DNA of 64,000 nucleotides from Cyanophora paradoxa (lineage: Eukaryota > Glaucocystophyceae > Cyanophorales > Cyanophoraceae). Location: NCBI GenBank assembly GCA_004431415.1, contig QPMI01000587.1, positions 1 to 64,000 on the forward strand, written 5' to 3'. The position numbers were made by a program, and so were the translations under genes. Below the pieces are notes generated by a model. The model had not been told where the DNA came from. It worked only from the letters and a program-made list of their open reading frames with translations, and did no database searches. This document shows, one piece after another, positions 1-13,000 of this stretch (its first letter is position 1; each line of letters begins with the position of its first letter).

Positions 1-2210
1 AGGCAATCGCCTTGTGCATATTCCCCCGGAGAGATTTGAAGTGCATCTTTCTTCTATTTTGTGGCAGATCGGAAACCTGGGGCCTTTGACTGAGTGACTT
101 GCGGGTGGGAGGGTCATCTTCCTAAGGCTAGCGCCTTGTGCATATTCCCCCTTTGACTGACTGACTTGCTGGTGGGTGGGTCATCTTCCCAAGGCTAGCG
201 CCTTGTGCATATTCCCCCAGAGAGATTTGGGGTGCATTTTTCTCCTATTTTGTGGCAGATGAGAAACCTGCGGCCTCCTACTGGGTGACTTGCTGGTGGG
301 TGGGTCATCTTCCTAAGGCTAGCGCCTTGGGCATATTCCCCCAGAGAGATTTGGGGTGCATCTTTCTTCTTTTTTCTGGCAGATTCGAAACCTGGGACCT
401 TTGACTGAGTGACTTGCTGGTGGGTGGGTTCATCTGCCTAAGGCTAGCACCTTGTGCATATTCCCCCTTCGACTGACTGACTTGCTGGTGGGTGGGTCAT
501 CTTCCCAAGGCAATCGCCTTGTGCATATTCCCCCGGAGAGATTTGAAGTGCATCTTTCTTCTATTTTGTGGCAGATCAGAAACCTGGGGCCTTCGACTGA
601 GTGACTTGCTGGTGGGTGGGTCATCTTCCTAAGGCTAGCGCCTTGGGCATATTCCCCCAGAGGGATTTGGGGTGCATCTTTCTTTTTCTTCTGGCAGATC
701 GGAAACCTGGGGCCTTTGACTGAGTGACTTGTGGGTGGGAGGGTCATCTGCCTAGGCTAGCGCCTTGTGCATATTCCCCTTCGACTGACTGACTTGCTGG
801 TGGGTGGGTCATCTTCCCAAGGCTAGGGCCTTGTGCATATTCCCCCAGAGAGATTTGGGGTGCATCTTTCTTCTATTTTGTGGCAGATGAGAAACCTGCG
901 GCCTCCTACTGGGTGACTTGCTGGTGGGTGGGTCATCTTCCTAAGGCTAGCGCCTTGGGCATATTCCCCCAGAGAGATTTGGGGTGCATCTTTCTTCTTT
1001 TTTCTGGCAGATTCGAAACCTGGGACCTTTGACTGAGTGACTTGCGGGTGGGAGGGTCATCTGCCTAAGGCTAGCACCTTGTGCATATTCCCCCTTCGAC
1101 TGACTGACTTGCTGGTGGGTGGGTCATCTTCCAAGGCACTCGCCTTGTGCATATTCCCCCGGAGAGATTTGAAGTGCATCTTTCTTCTATTTTGTGGCAG
1201 ATCGGAAACCTGGGGCCTTCGACTGAGTGACTCGCTGGTGGTGGTCATCTTCCTAAGGCTAGCGCCTTGGCATATTCCCCAGAGAGATTTGGGGTGCATC
1301 TTTCTTTTCTCTGGCAGATCGGAAACCTGGGGCCTTTGACTGAGTGACTTGTGGGTGGGAGGGTCATCTGCCTAGGCTAGCGCCTTGTGCATATTCCCCC
1401 TTCGACTGACTGACTTGCTGGTGGGTGGGTCATCTTCCCAAGGCTAGGGCCTTGTGCATATTCCCCCAGAGAGATTTGGGGTGCATCTTTCTTCTATTTT
1501 GTGGCAGATGAGAAACCCCTGGCCTCCTACTGGGTGACTTGCTGGTGGGTGGGTCATCTTCCTATGGCTAGCGCCTTGTGCATATTCCCCCAGAGAGATT
1601 TGAAGTGCATCTTTCTTCTATTTTGTGGCAGATCAGAAACCTGGGGCCTTCGACTGAGTGACTTGCTGGTGGGTGGGTCATCTTCCTAAGGCTAGCGCCT
1701 TGGGCATATTCCCCCAGAGGGATTTGGGGTGCATCTTTCTTTTTCTTCTGGCAGATCGGAAACCTGGGGCCTTTGACTGAGTGACTTGTGGGTGGGAGGG
1801 TCATCTGCCTAGGCTAGCGCCTTGTGCATATTCCCCCTTCGACTGACTGACTTGCTGGTGGGTGGGTCATCTTCCCAAGGCTAGGGCCTTGTGCATATTC
1901 CCCAGAGAGATTTGGGGTGCATCTTTCTTCTATTTTGTGGCAGATGAGAAACCTGCGGCCTCCTACTGGGTGACTTGCTGGTGGGTGGGTCATCTTCCTA
2001 AGGCTAGCGCCTTGGGCATATTCCCCCAGAGAGATTTGGGGTGCATCTTTCTTCTTTTTTCTGGCAGATTCGAAACCTGGGACCTTTGACTGAGTGACTT
2101 GCTGGTTGGAAGAATCATCTGCCTTAGGCTAGCGCCTTGTGCATATTCCCCCAGAGAGATTTGGGGTGCATCTTTCTTCTATTTTGTGGCAGATGAGAAA
2201 CCTGCGGCCT
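1..2210 (+). repeat. Satellite array, block 1
   Basis: Tandem satellite of two module types. The long module is about 124 bp: it starts gactgagtgacttgctgg, passes a palindromic core aaggctagcgcctt and a gtgcatattccccc box, then a pyrimidine-rich stretch ending ggcag, then gaaacctg. The short module is about 66 bp: it has the same first half but jumps from the ccccc box directly to the next gactgactgac. Variants such as gcgggtgggaggg versus gctggtgggtggg mark the modules. Repeated apparent reading frames on both strands are by-products of the periodicity, because 124 and 66 bp modules do not keep one frame. Confidence 0.95.
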
Positions 2211-2403
2211 TGTTGTGAAGCGTAGTGACTCTTCCCCTGTTCTCTCTTAGGATACCTACTTCTCCCCCTTCCCCTTGCTGTGTCTTGGTTGTAGTCAGTC
2301 TTGGGTTGTCCCATGAATAAATGATCGCATCTCTAATGTAGCCTAGCACACCTTGGGATGCAGCAGCTTATCGCAGCCACATTCATCCAGCTGCTTCATT
2401 TCA
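2211..2403 (+). repeat. 5' LTR of the small LTR element
   Basis: 193 bp, TG...CA ends, 98% identical to the copy at 3827-4019. It contains an AATAAA-type signal (gaataaatg) suited to polyadenylation in R. Confidence 0.9.
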
Positions 2404-2405
2404 AT

Positions 2406-2420
2406 TGGGGGCCGCCGCGG
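2406..2420 (+). other. Putative primer-binding site
   Basis: TGGGGGCCGCCGCGG begins 3 nt after the 5' LTR, as expected for a tRNA primer site (TGG pairs with the tRNA CCA end). The Ty3-like element at 36849-36863 has the same site with two C-to-T changes, suggesting the same primer tRNA. Confidence 0.6.
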
Positions 2421-2858
2421 AACGATTCCCGTGCACGTGGTGATTTTGATCATTCCTTCAAACCGGTGTGCACAAAATTCAGCAAACTATTTTTTTCGTG
2501 CTAGGCTAGCATTGGAATGCTTTCCACTATATTTATGTCCTACGCTTCACATTCTGTTATCGGCCATCGTCTTTTTTTTCTACCACAGAGCGAGCAACGC
2601 TCTGGTTTCGCATGGATTACGCACCGCTACATCACGTTCTCATATTTGAAGCCGTAGTTCTCGTTCTGGCCCGACAAGCCCATGTCTCTGTTTTGACAGG
2701 GATGGTCCGTGCATTCGCACGTTGTTCTTCATACCAGTCGCTGGGGAAGTGCATTCGCACTTCGCGAAACTGGGAATATTTTCGAAAGGGCTGTCGCGTT
2801 TCACACGAGAAGGTTTGACGACATGTACTTGGAGACGTACGCACACTGCTGTGGCCTG

Positions 2859-2914
2859 CATTCGCAGGTGGTGCATTGGCACTTTTCATTCGCAGGTGGT
2901 GCATTGGCACTTTT
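2859..2914 (+). repeat. 28 bp tandem duplication
   Basis: Two perfect head-to-tail copies of a 28 bp unit beginning cattcgcaggtggtgcattg, inside the LTR element. Confidence 0.9.
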
Positions 2915-3826
2915 CCCTTCGCAGTGGTTCCTACTAGATGTCTTTCGAGTGCCTGTTGTCTCTCTGCTTCCGAACGTAGATGTTCATTTCACAGGCCCCA
3001 CCAAAAAAAATCTTGTCTTGCAGCACAGTGTTACCTCTGTATGTAGTACTTGCAGCTCGAAGCTCCTCTTATTTCTTGGTGCATGTCGGAGATTTGTTTT
3101 TCCCAGGATGTTACAATCCCTGGATGATTTGTTTTCCTTGATTGCCAAAGCTGGAATCACAGGACAGTATTCTTGGTGCGAAAGGGTCACCACTGTTGGA
3201 CATGTACAAGGAATTGCCTACCTTCATCTGACTGCTGGACTTTGGACATGCAATGCTGCACAGTGAGCTACTGAAGAGTCAGCCACGCTCCCAGCACATC
3301 TTCCTCTTAGGTGCGCTCCCAGCATTTGCAGGAGACCAGAGGATTTACAAGATTGCTGGAAAGTGGCTCATCTGTTAAAAATGTTCTTGGAGTCTGGAGT
3401 TGGACGGAGCTGGTTAACCACTACACACTAGCGATTGGAGGAGTGAAAACCATTTGAATGGAGTAGTAGCAATGGTGAGGACAGGCTCTCTTTGCCACCT
3501 ACTTTGAGGATGAGTCACCATGGACAGTTTTTTTCCTGGACTAGGCCAAGAGTTGCCATGATTGATGTCACAGGCTCTGTCGCATGATGGGCATGCTGTT
3601 TTCTCACTCTGGAGTTGATTGTATGGTCAAAGGTTGTTTTGACAACAGGCCAGCTTTGGTTGTGCTTCTTCTCATTGCTGAGTGATGTCCTCTCATCTGA
3701 AGTCCACATGGTCAGTGCGAGTCAAGATATACAGAATATGGATGCATTTGCATCTTGGAGCATTGTTGCTGTTCTTCTATTATTATTGGGCCAGCGAGGA
3801 CGTGGCCATTTCTACCACAGAGCGAT

Positions 3827-4019
3827 TGTTGTGAAGCGTAGTGACTCTTCCCCTGTTCTCTCTTAGGATGCCTAGTTCTCCCCCTTCCCCTTGCTGTGTC
3901 TTGGTTGTAGTCAGTCTTGGGTTGTCCCATGAATAAATGATCGCATCTCTAATGTAGCCTAGCACACCTCGGGATGCAGCAGCTTATCGCAGCCACATTC
4001 ATCCAGCTGCTTCATTTCA
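3827..4019 (+). repeat. 3' LTR of the small LTR element
   Basis: 193 bp direct repeat of 2211-2403 with three substitutions, followed by the target duplication GCCT at 4020-4023 and then resumed satellite. Confidence 0.9.
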
Positions 4020-7000
4020 GCCTCTGACTGGGTGACTTGCTGGTGGGTAGGTCATCTTCCTAAGGCTAGCGCCTTGGGCATATTCCCCCAGAAAGATTTG
4101 GGGTGCAGTTTTATTCTTTTTTCTGGCAGATTCGAAACTTGGGGCCTTTGACTGAGTGACTTGCGGGTGGGAGGGTCATCTGCCTAAGGCTAGCGCCTTG
4201 TGCATATTCCCCCTTTGACTGACTGACTTGCTGGTGGGTGGGTCATCTTCCCAAGGCTAGCGCCTTGTGCATATTCCCCCAGAGAGATTTGGGGTGCATT
4301 TTTCTCCTATTTTGTGGCAGATGAGAAACCTGCGGCCTCCTACTGGGTGACTTGCTGGTGGGTGGGTCATCTTCCTAAGGCTAGCGCCTTGGGCATATTC
4401 CCCCAGAGAGATTTGGGGTGCATCTTTCTTCTTTTTTCTGGCAGATTCGAAACCTGGGACCTTTGACTGAGTGACTTGCTGGTGGGTGGGTTCATCTGCC
4501 TAAGGCTAGCACCTTGTGCATATTCCCCTTCGACTGACTGACTTGCTGGTGGGTGGGTCATCTTCCCAAGGCAATCGCCTTGTGCATATTCCCCGGAGAG
4601 ATTTGAAGTGCATCTTTCTTCTATTTTGTGGCAGATCAGAAACCTGGGGCCTTCGACTGAGTGACTTGCTGGTGGGTGGGTCATCTTCCTAAGGCTAGCG
4701 CCTTGGGCATATTCCCCCAGAGGGATTTGGGGTGCATCTTTCTTTTTCTTCTGGCAGATCGGAAACCTGGGGCCTTTGACTGAGTGACTTGTGGGTGGGA
4801 GGGTCATCTGCCTAGGCTAGCTCCTTGTGCATATTCCCCCTTCGACTGACTGACTTGCTGGTGGGTGGGTCATCTTCCCAAGGCTAGGGCCTTGTGCATA
4901 TTCCCCCAGAGAGATTTGAAGTGCATCTTTCTTCTATTTTGTGGCAGATGAGAAACCTGCGGCCTCCTACTGGGTGACTTGCTGGTGGGTGGGTCATCTT
5001 CCTAAGGCTAGCGCCTTGGGCATATTCCCCCAGAGAGATTTGGGGTGCATCTTTCTTCTTTTTTCTGGCAGATTCGAAACCTGGGACCTTTGACTGAGTG
5101 ACTTGCGGGTGGGAGGGTCATCTGCCTAAGGCTAGCACCTTGTGCATATTCCCCCTTCGACTGACTGACTTGCTGGTGGGTGGGTCATCTTCCCAAGGCA
5201 ATCGCCTTGTGCATATTCCCCGGAGAGATTTGAAGTGCATCTTTCTTCTATTTTGTGGCAGATCGGAAACCTGGGGCCTTTGACTGAGTGACTTGCGGGT
5301 GGGAGGGTCATCTTCCTAAGGCTAGCGCCTTGTGCATATTCCCCCTTTGACTGACTGACTTGCTGGTGGGTGGGTCATCTTCCCAAGGCTAGCGCCTTGT
5401 GCATATTCCCCCAGAGAGATTTGGGGTGCATTTTTCTCCTATTTTGTGGCAGATGAGAAACCTGCGGCCTCCTACTGGGTGACTTGCTGGTGGGTGGGTC
5501 ATCTTCCTAAGGCTAGCGCCTTGGGCATATTCCCCCAGAGAGATTTGGGGTGCATCTTTCTTCTTTTTTCTGGCAGATTCGAAACCTGGGACCTTTGACT
5601 GAGTGACTTGCTGGTGGGTGGGTTCATCTGCCTAAGGCTAGCACCTTGTGCATATTCCCCCTTCGACTGACTGACTTGCTGGTGGGTGGGTCATCTTCCC
5701 AAGGCAATCGCCTTGTGCATATTCCCCCGGAGAGATTTGAAGTGCATCTTTCTTCTATTTTGTGGCAGATCAGAAACCTGGGGCCTTCGACTGAGTGACT
5801 TGCTGGTGGGTGGGTCATCTTCCTAAGGCTAGCGCCTTGGGCATATTCCCCCAGAGGGATTTGGGGTGCATCTTTCTTTTTCTTCTGGCAGATCGGAAAC
5901 CTGGGGCCTTTGACTGAGTGACTTGTGGGTGGGAGGGTCATCTGCCTAGGCTAGCGCCTTGTGCATATTTCCCCTTCGACCGACTGACTTGCTGGTGGGT
6001 GGGTCATCTTCCCAAGGCTAGGGCCTTGTGCATATTCCCCCAGAGAGATTTGGGGTGCATCTTTCTTCTATTTTGTGGCAGATGAGAAACCTGCGGCCTC
6101 CTACTGGGTGACTTGCTGGTGGGTGGGTCATCTTCCTAAGGCTAGCGCCTTGGGCATATTCCCCCAGAGAGATTTGGGGTGCATCTTTCTTCTTTTTTCT
6201 GGCAGATTCGAAACCTGGGACCTTTGACTGATTGACTTGCGGGTGGGAGGGTCATCTGCCTAAGGCTAGCACCTTGTGCATATTCCCCCTTCGACTGACT
6301 GACTTGCTGGTGGGTGGGTCATCTTCCCAAGGCAATCGCCTTGTGCATATTCCCCCGGAGAGATTTGAAGTGCATCTTTCTTCTATTTTGTGGCAGATCG
6401 GAAACCTGGGGCCTTCGACTGAGTGACTCGCTGGTGGGTGGGTCATCTTCCTAAGGCTAGCGCCTTGGGCATATTCCCCCAGAGAGATTTGGGGTGCATC
6501 TTTCTTTTTCTTCTGGCAGATCGGAAACCTGGGGCCTTTGACTGAGTGACTTGTGGGTGGGAGGGTCATCTGCCTAGGCTAGCGCCTTGTGCATATTCCC
6601 CCTTCGACTGACTGACTTGCTGGTGGGTGGGTCATCTTCCCAAGGCTAGGGCCTTGTGCATATTCCCCCAGAGAGATTTGGGGTGCATCTTTCTTCTATT
6701 TTGTGGCAGATGAGAAACCCCTGGCCTCCTACTGGGTGACTTGCTGGTGGGTGGGTCATCTTCCTATGGCTAGCGCCTTGTGCATATTCCCCCAGAGAGA
6801 TTTGGGGTGCGTCTTTCTTCTTTTTTGTGGCAGATGAGAAACCTGCGGCCTCTGACTGGGTGACTTGCTGGTGGGTGGGTCATCTTCCCAAGGCTAGCGC
6901 CTTGTGCATATTCCCCCAGAGAGATTTGAAGTGCATCTTTCTTCTATTTTGTGGCAGATCAGAAACCTGGGGCCTTCGACTGAGTGACTTGCTGGTGGGT

Positions 7001-10000
7001 GGGTCATCTTCCTAAGGCTAGCGCCTTGGGCATATTCCCCCAGAGGGATTTGGGGTGCATCTTTCTTTTTCTTCTGGCAGATCGGAAACCTGGGGCCTTT
7101 GACTGAGTGACTTGTGGGTGGGAGGGTCATCTGCCTAGGCTAGCGCCTTGTGCATATTCCCCCTTCGACTGACTGACTTGCTGGTGGGTGGGTCATCTTC
7201 CCAAGGCTAGGGCCTTGTGCATATTCCCCCAGAGAGATTTGGGGTGCATCTTTCTTCTATTTTGTGGCAGATGAGAAACCTGCGGCCTCCTACTGGGTGA
7301 CTTGCTGGTGGGTGGGTCATCTTCCTAAGGCTAGCGCCTTGGGCATATTCCCCCAGAGAGATTTGGGGTGCATCTTTCTTCTTTTTTCTGGCAGATTCGA
7401 AACCTGGGACCTTTGACTGAGTGACTTGCGGGTGGGAGGGTCATCTGCCTAAGGCTAGCACCTTGTGCATATTCCCCCTTCGACTGACTGACTTGCTGGT
7501 GGGTGGGTCATCTTCCCAAGGCAATCGCCTTGTGCATATTCCCCCGGAGAGATTTGAAGTGCATCTTTCTTCTATTTTGTGGCAGATCGGAAACCTGGGG
7601 CCTTTGACTGAGTGACTTGCGGGTGGGAGGGTCATCTTCCTAAGGCTAGCGCCTTGTGCATATTCCCCCTTTGACTGACTGACTTGCTGGTGGGTGGGTC
7701 ATCTTCCCAAGGCTAGCGCCTTGTGCATATTCCCCCAGAGAGATTTGGGGTGCATTTTTCTCCTATTTTGTGGCAGATGAGAAACCTGCGGCCTCCTACT
7801 GGGTGACTTGCTGGTGGGTGGGTCATCTTCCTAAGGCTAGCGCCTTGGGCATATTCCCCCAGAGAGATTTGGGGTGCATCTTTCTTCTTTTTTCTGGCAG
7901 ATTCGAAACCTGGGACCTTTGACTGAGTGACTTGCTGGTGGGTGGGTTCATCTGCCTAAGGCTAGCACCTTGTGCATATTCCCCCTTCGACTGACTGACT
8001 TGCTGGTGGGTGGGTCATCTTCCCAAGGCAATCGCCTTGTGCATATTCCCCCGGAGAGATTTGAAGTGCATCTTTCTTCTATTTTGTGGCAGATCAGAAA
8101 CCTGGGGCCTTCGACTGAGTGACTTGCTGGTGGGTGGGTCATCTTCCTAAGGCTAGCGCCTTGGGCATATTCCCCCAGAGAGATTTGGGGTGCATCTTTC
8201 TTCTTTTTCTGGCAGATTCGAAACCTGGGACCTTTGACTGAGTGACTTGCGGGTGGGAGGGTCATCTGCCTAAGGCTAGCACCTTGTGCATATTCCCCCT
8301 TCGACTGACTGACTTGCTGGTGGGTGGGTCATCTTCCCAAGGCAATCGCCTTGTGCATATTCCCCGGAGAGATTTGAAGTGCATCTTTCTTCTATTTTGT
8401 GGCAGATCGGAAACCTGGGGCCTTTGACTGAGTGACTTGCGGGTGGGAGGGTCATCTTCCTAAGGCTAGCGCCTTGTGCATATTCCCCCTTTGACTGACT
8501 GACTTGCTGGTGGGTGGGTCATCTTCCCAAGGCTAGCGCCTTGTGCATATTCCCCCAGAGAGATTTGGGGTGCATTTTTCTCCTATTTTGTGGCAGATGA
8601 GAAACCTGCGGCCTCCTACTGGGTGACTTGCTGGTGGGTGGGTCATCTTCCTAAGGCTAGCGCCTTGGGCATATTCCCCCAGAGAGATTTGGGGTGCATC
8701 TTTCTTCTTTTTTCTGGCAGATTCGAAACCTGGGACCTTTGACTGAGTGACTTGCTGGTGGGTGGGTTCATCTGCCTAAGGCTAGCACCTTGTGCATATT
8801 CCCCTTCGACTGACTGACTTGCTGGTGGGTGGGTCATCTTCCAAGGCAATCGCCTTGTGCATATTCCCCCGGAGAGATTTGAAGTGCATCTTTCTTCTAT
8901 TTTGTGGCAGATCAGAAACCTGGGGCCTTCGACTGAGTGACTTGCTGGTGGGTGGGTCATCTTCCTAAGGCTAGCGCCTTGGGCATATTCCCCCAGAGGG
9001 ATTTGGGGTGCATCTTTCTTTTTCTTCTGGCAGATCGGAAACCTGGGGCCTTTGACTGAGTGACTTGTGGGTGGGAGGGTCATCTGCCTAGGCTAGCGCC
9101 TTGTGCATATTCCCCCTTCGACTGACTGACTTGCTGGTGGGTGGGTCATCTTCCCAAGGCTAGGACCTTGTGCATATTCCCCCAGAGAGATTTGGGGTGC
9201 ATCTTTCTTCTATTTTGTGGCAGATGAGAAACCTGCGGCCTCCTACTGGGTGACTTGCTGGTGGGTGGGTCATCTTCCTAAGGCTAGCGCCTTGGGCATA
9301 TTCCCCCAGAGAGATTTGGGGTGCATCTTTCTTCTTTTTTCTGGCAGATTCGAAACCTGGGACCTTTGACTGAGTGACTTGCGGGTGGGAGGGTCATCTG
9401 CCTAAGGCTAGCACCTTGTGCATATTCCCCCTTCGACTGACTGACTTGCTGGTGGGTGGGTCATCTTCCCAAGGCAATCGCCTTGTGCATATTCCCCCGG
9501 AGAGATTTGGGGTGCATCTTTCTTCTATTTTGTGGCAGATCGGAAACCTGGGGCCTTCGACTGAGTGACTCGCTGGTGGGTGGGTCATCTTCCTAAGGCT
9601 AGCGCCTTGGGCATATTCCCCCAGAGAGATTTGGGGTGCATCTTTCTTTTTCTTCTGGCAGATCGGAAACCTGGGGCCTTTGACTGAGTGACTTGTGGGT
9701 GGGAGGGTCATCTGCCTAGGCTAGCGCCTTGTGCATATTCCCCCTTCGACTGACTGACTTGCTGGTGGGTGGGTCATCTTCCCAAGGCTAGGGCCTTGTG
9801 CATATTCCCCCAGAGAGATTTGGGGTGCATCTTTCTTCTATTTTGTGGCAGATGAGAAACCCCTGGCCTCCTACTGGGTGACTTGCTGGTGGGTGGGTCA
9901 TCTTCCTATGGCTAGCGCCTTGGGCATATTCCCCCAGAGAGATTTGGGGTGCATCTTTCTTTTTCTTCTGGCAGATCGGAAACCTGGGGCCTTTGACTGA

Positions 10001-13000
10001 GTGACTTGCGGGTGGGAGGGTCATCTTCCTAAGGCTAGCACCTTGTGCATATTCCCCCTTCAACTGACTGACTTGCTGGTGGGTGGGTCATCTTCCCAAG
10101 GCTAGCACCTTGTGCATATTCCCCCAGAGAGATTTGAAGTGCATCTTTCTTCTATTTTGTGGCAGATCGGAAACCTGGGGCCTTCGACTGAGTGACTTGC
10201 TGGTGGGTGGGTCATCTGCCTAAGGCTAGCGCCTTGTGCATATTCCCCCAGAGAGATTTGGGGTGCATCTTTCTTCTATTTTGTGGCAGATGAGAAACCT
10301 GCGGCCTCCGACTGGGTGACTTGCTGGTGGGTGGGTCATCTTCCTAAGGCTAGCGCCTTGTGCATATTCCCCCAGAGAGATTTGGGGTGCATCTTTCTTT
10401 TTCTTCTGGCAGTTCGGAAACCTGGGGCCTTTGACTGAGTGACTTGCGGGTGGGAGGGTCATCTGCCTAAGGCTAGCGCCTTGTGCATATTCCCCCTTCG
10501 ACTGACTGACTTGCTGGTGGGTGGGTCATCTTCCCAAGGCTAGCGCCTTGTGCATATTCCCCCAGAGAGATTTGGGGTGCATCTTTCTTCTATTTTGTGG
10601 CAGATGAGAAACCTGCGGCCTCTGACTGGGTGACTTGCTGGTGGGTGGGTCATCTTCCTAAGGCTAGCGCCTTGGGCATATTCCCCCAGAGAGATTTGGG
10701 GTGCATCTTTCTTTTTCTTCTGGCAGATCGGAAACCTGGGGCCTTTGACTGAGTGACTTGCGGGTGGGTGGGTCATCTTCCTAAGGCTAGCGCCTTGTGC
10801 ATATTCCCCTTCGACTGACTGACTTGCTGGTGGGTGGGTCATCTTCCCAAGGCAAGCGCCTTGTGCATATTCCCCCGGAGAGATTTGAAGTGCATCTTTC
10901 CTCTATTTTGTGGCAGATCGGAAACCTGGGGCCTTCGACTGAGTGACTTGCTGGTGGGTGGGTCATCTGCCTAAGGCTAGCGCCTTGTGCATATTCCCCC
11001 AGAGAGATTTGGGGTGCATCTTTCTTCTATTTTGTGGCAGATGAGAAACCTGCGGCCTCCGACTGGGTGACTTGCTGGTGGGTGGGTCATCTTCCTAAGG
11101 CTAGCGCCTTGGGCATATTCCCCCAGAGAGATTTGGGGTGCATCTTTCTTTTTCTTCTGGCAGATCGGAAACATGGGGCCTTTGACTGAGTGACTTGCGG
11201 GTGGGAGGGTCATCTGCCTAAGGCTAGCGCCTTGTGCATATTCCCCCTTCGACTGACTGACTTGCTGGTGGGTGGGTCATCTTCCCAAGGCAAGCGCCTT
11301 GTGCATATTCCCCCAGAGAGATTTGAAGTGCATCTTTCTTCTATTTTGTGGCAGATGAGAAACCTGCGGCCTCCGACTGGGTGATTTGCTGGTGGGTGGG
11401 TCATCTTCCTAAGGCTAGCGCCTTGGGCATATTCCCCCAGAGAGATTTGGGGTGCATCTTTCTTTTTCTTCTGGCAGTTCGGAAACCTGGGGCCTTTGAC
11501 TGAGTGACTTGCGGGTGGGAGGGTCATCTGCCTAAGGCTAGCGCCTTGTGCATATTCCCCCTTCGACTGACTGACTTGCTGGTGGGTGGGTCATCTTCCC
11601 AAGGCAATCGCCTTGTGCATATTCCCCCGGAGAGATTTGAAGTGCATCTTTCTTCTATTTTGTGGCAGATGAGAAACCTGCGGCCTCCGACTGGGTGATT
11701 TGCTGGTGGGTGGGTCATCTTCCTAAGGCTAGCGCCTTGGGCATATTCCCCCAGAGAGATTTGGGGTGCATCTTTCTTTTTCTTCTGGCAGTTCGGAAAC
11801 CTGGGGCCTTTGACTGAGTGACTTGCGGGTGGGAGGGTCATCTGCCTAAGGCTAGCGCCTTGTGCATATTCCCCCTTCGACTGACTGACTTGCTGGTGGG
11901 TGGGTCATCTTCCCAAGGCTAGCGCCTTGTGCATATTCCCCCAGAGAGATTTGGGGTGCATCTTTCTTCTATTTTGTGGCAGATGAGAAACCTGCGGCCT
12001 CTGACTGGGTGATTTGCTGGTGGGTGGGTCATCTTCCTAAGGCTAGCGCCTTGGGCATATTCCCCCAGAGAGATTTGGGGTGCATCTTTCTTTTTCTTCT
12101 GGCAGATCGGAAACCTGGGGCCTTTGACTGAGTGACTTGCGGGTGGGAGGGTCATCTTCCTAAGGCTAGCTCCTTGTGCATATTCCCCCTTCGACTGACT
12201 GACTTGCTGGTGGGTGGGTCATCTTCCCAAGGCAAGCGCCTTGTGCATATTCCCCCGGAGAGATTTGAAGTGCATCTTTCCTCTATTTTGTGGCAGATCG
12301 GAAACCTGGGGCCTTCGACTGAGTGACTTGCTGGTGGGTGGGTCATCTGCCTAAGGCTAGCGCCTTGTGCATATTCCCCCAGAGAGATTTGGGGTGCATC
12401 TTTCTTCTATTTTGTGGCAGATGAGAAACCTGCGGCCTCCGACTGGGTGACTTGCTGGTGGGTGGGTCATCTTCCTAAGGCTAGCGCCTTGGGCATATTC
12501 CCCCAGAGAGATTTGGGGTGCATCTTTCTTTTTCTTCTGGCAGATCGGAAACATGGGGCCTTTGACTGAGTGACTTGCGGGTGGGAGGGTCATCTGCCTA
12601 AGGCTAGCGCCTTGTGCATATTCCCCCTTCGACTGACTGACTTGCTGGTGGGTGGGTCATCTTCCCAAGGCAAGCGCCTTGTGCATATTCCCCCAGAGAG
12701 ATTTGAAGTGCATCTTTCTTCTATTTTGTGGCAGATGAGAAACCTGCGGCCTCCCACTTAGTGATTTGCTGGTGGGTGGGTCATCTTCCTAAGGCTAGCG
12801 CCTTGGGCATATTCCCCCAGAGAGATTTGGGGTGCATCTTTCTTTTTCTTCTGGCAGATCGGAAACCTGGGGCCTTTGACTGAGTGACTTGCGGGTGGGA
12901 GGGTCATCTTCCTAAGGCTAGCACCTTGTGCATATTCCCCCTTCGACTGACTGACTTGCTGGTGGGTGGGTCATCTTCCCAAGGCAAGCGCCTTGTGCAT

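Larger units (their letters stand above)
2404..3826. other. Internal non-coding region of the LTR element
   Basis: About 1.4 kb without a convincing gene. The longest open stretch (about 185 codons on the plus strand from 2709) has no recognisable motif and overlaps a short tandem repeat. Its lack of gag or pol motifs marks the element as non-autonomous. Confidence 0.6.
2211..4019 (+). mobile_element. Non-autonomous LTR retroelement (TRIM-like) inserted in satellite
   Basis: Two direct 193 bp repeats begin TGTTGTGAAG and end TTCATTTCA (TG...CA), differ at three positions, and bracket 1.42 kb with no credible coding region. The element interrupts a satellite module and is flanked by a 4 bp duplication GCCT (2207-2210 and 4020-4023). 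A primer-binding-site-like sequence follows the 5' LTR. The sequence just before the 3' LTR (ggccagcgaggacgtggcc) closely matches that before the 3' LTR of the Ty3-like element ending near 39147 (ggccagcgcggacgtggcc). That element is the likely source of the mobilising proteins (inference). Near-identity of the LTRs suggests recent insertion. Confidence 0.88.

Noticed and set aside
2709-3266. 185-codon open frame inside the small LTR element
   Set aside because: Overlaps a 28 bp tandem repeat, has no motif and has competing frames on both strands.
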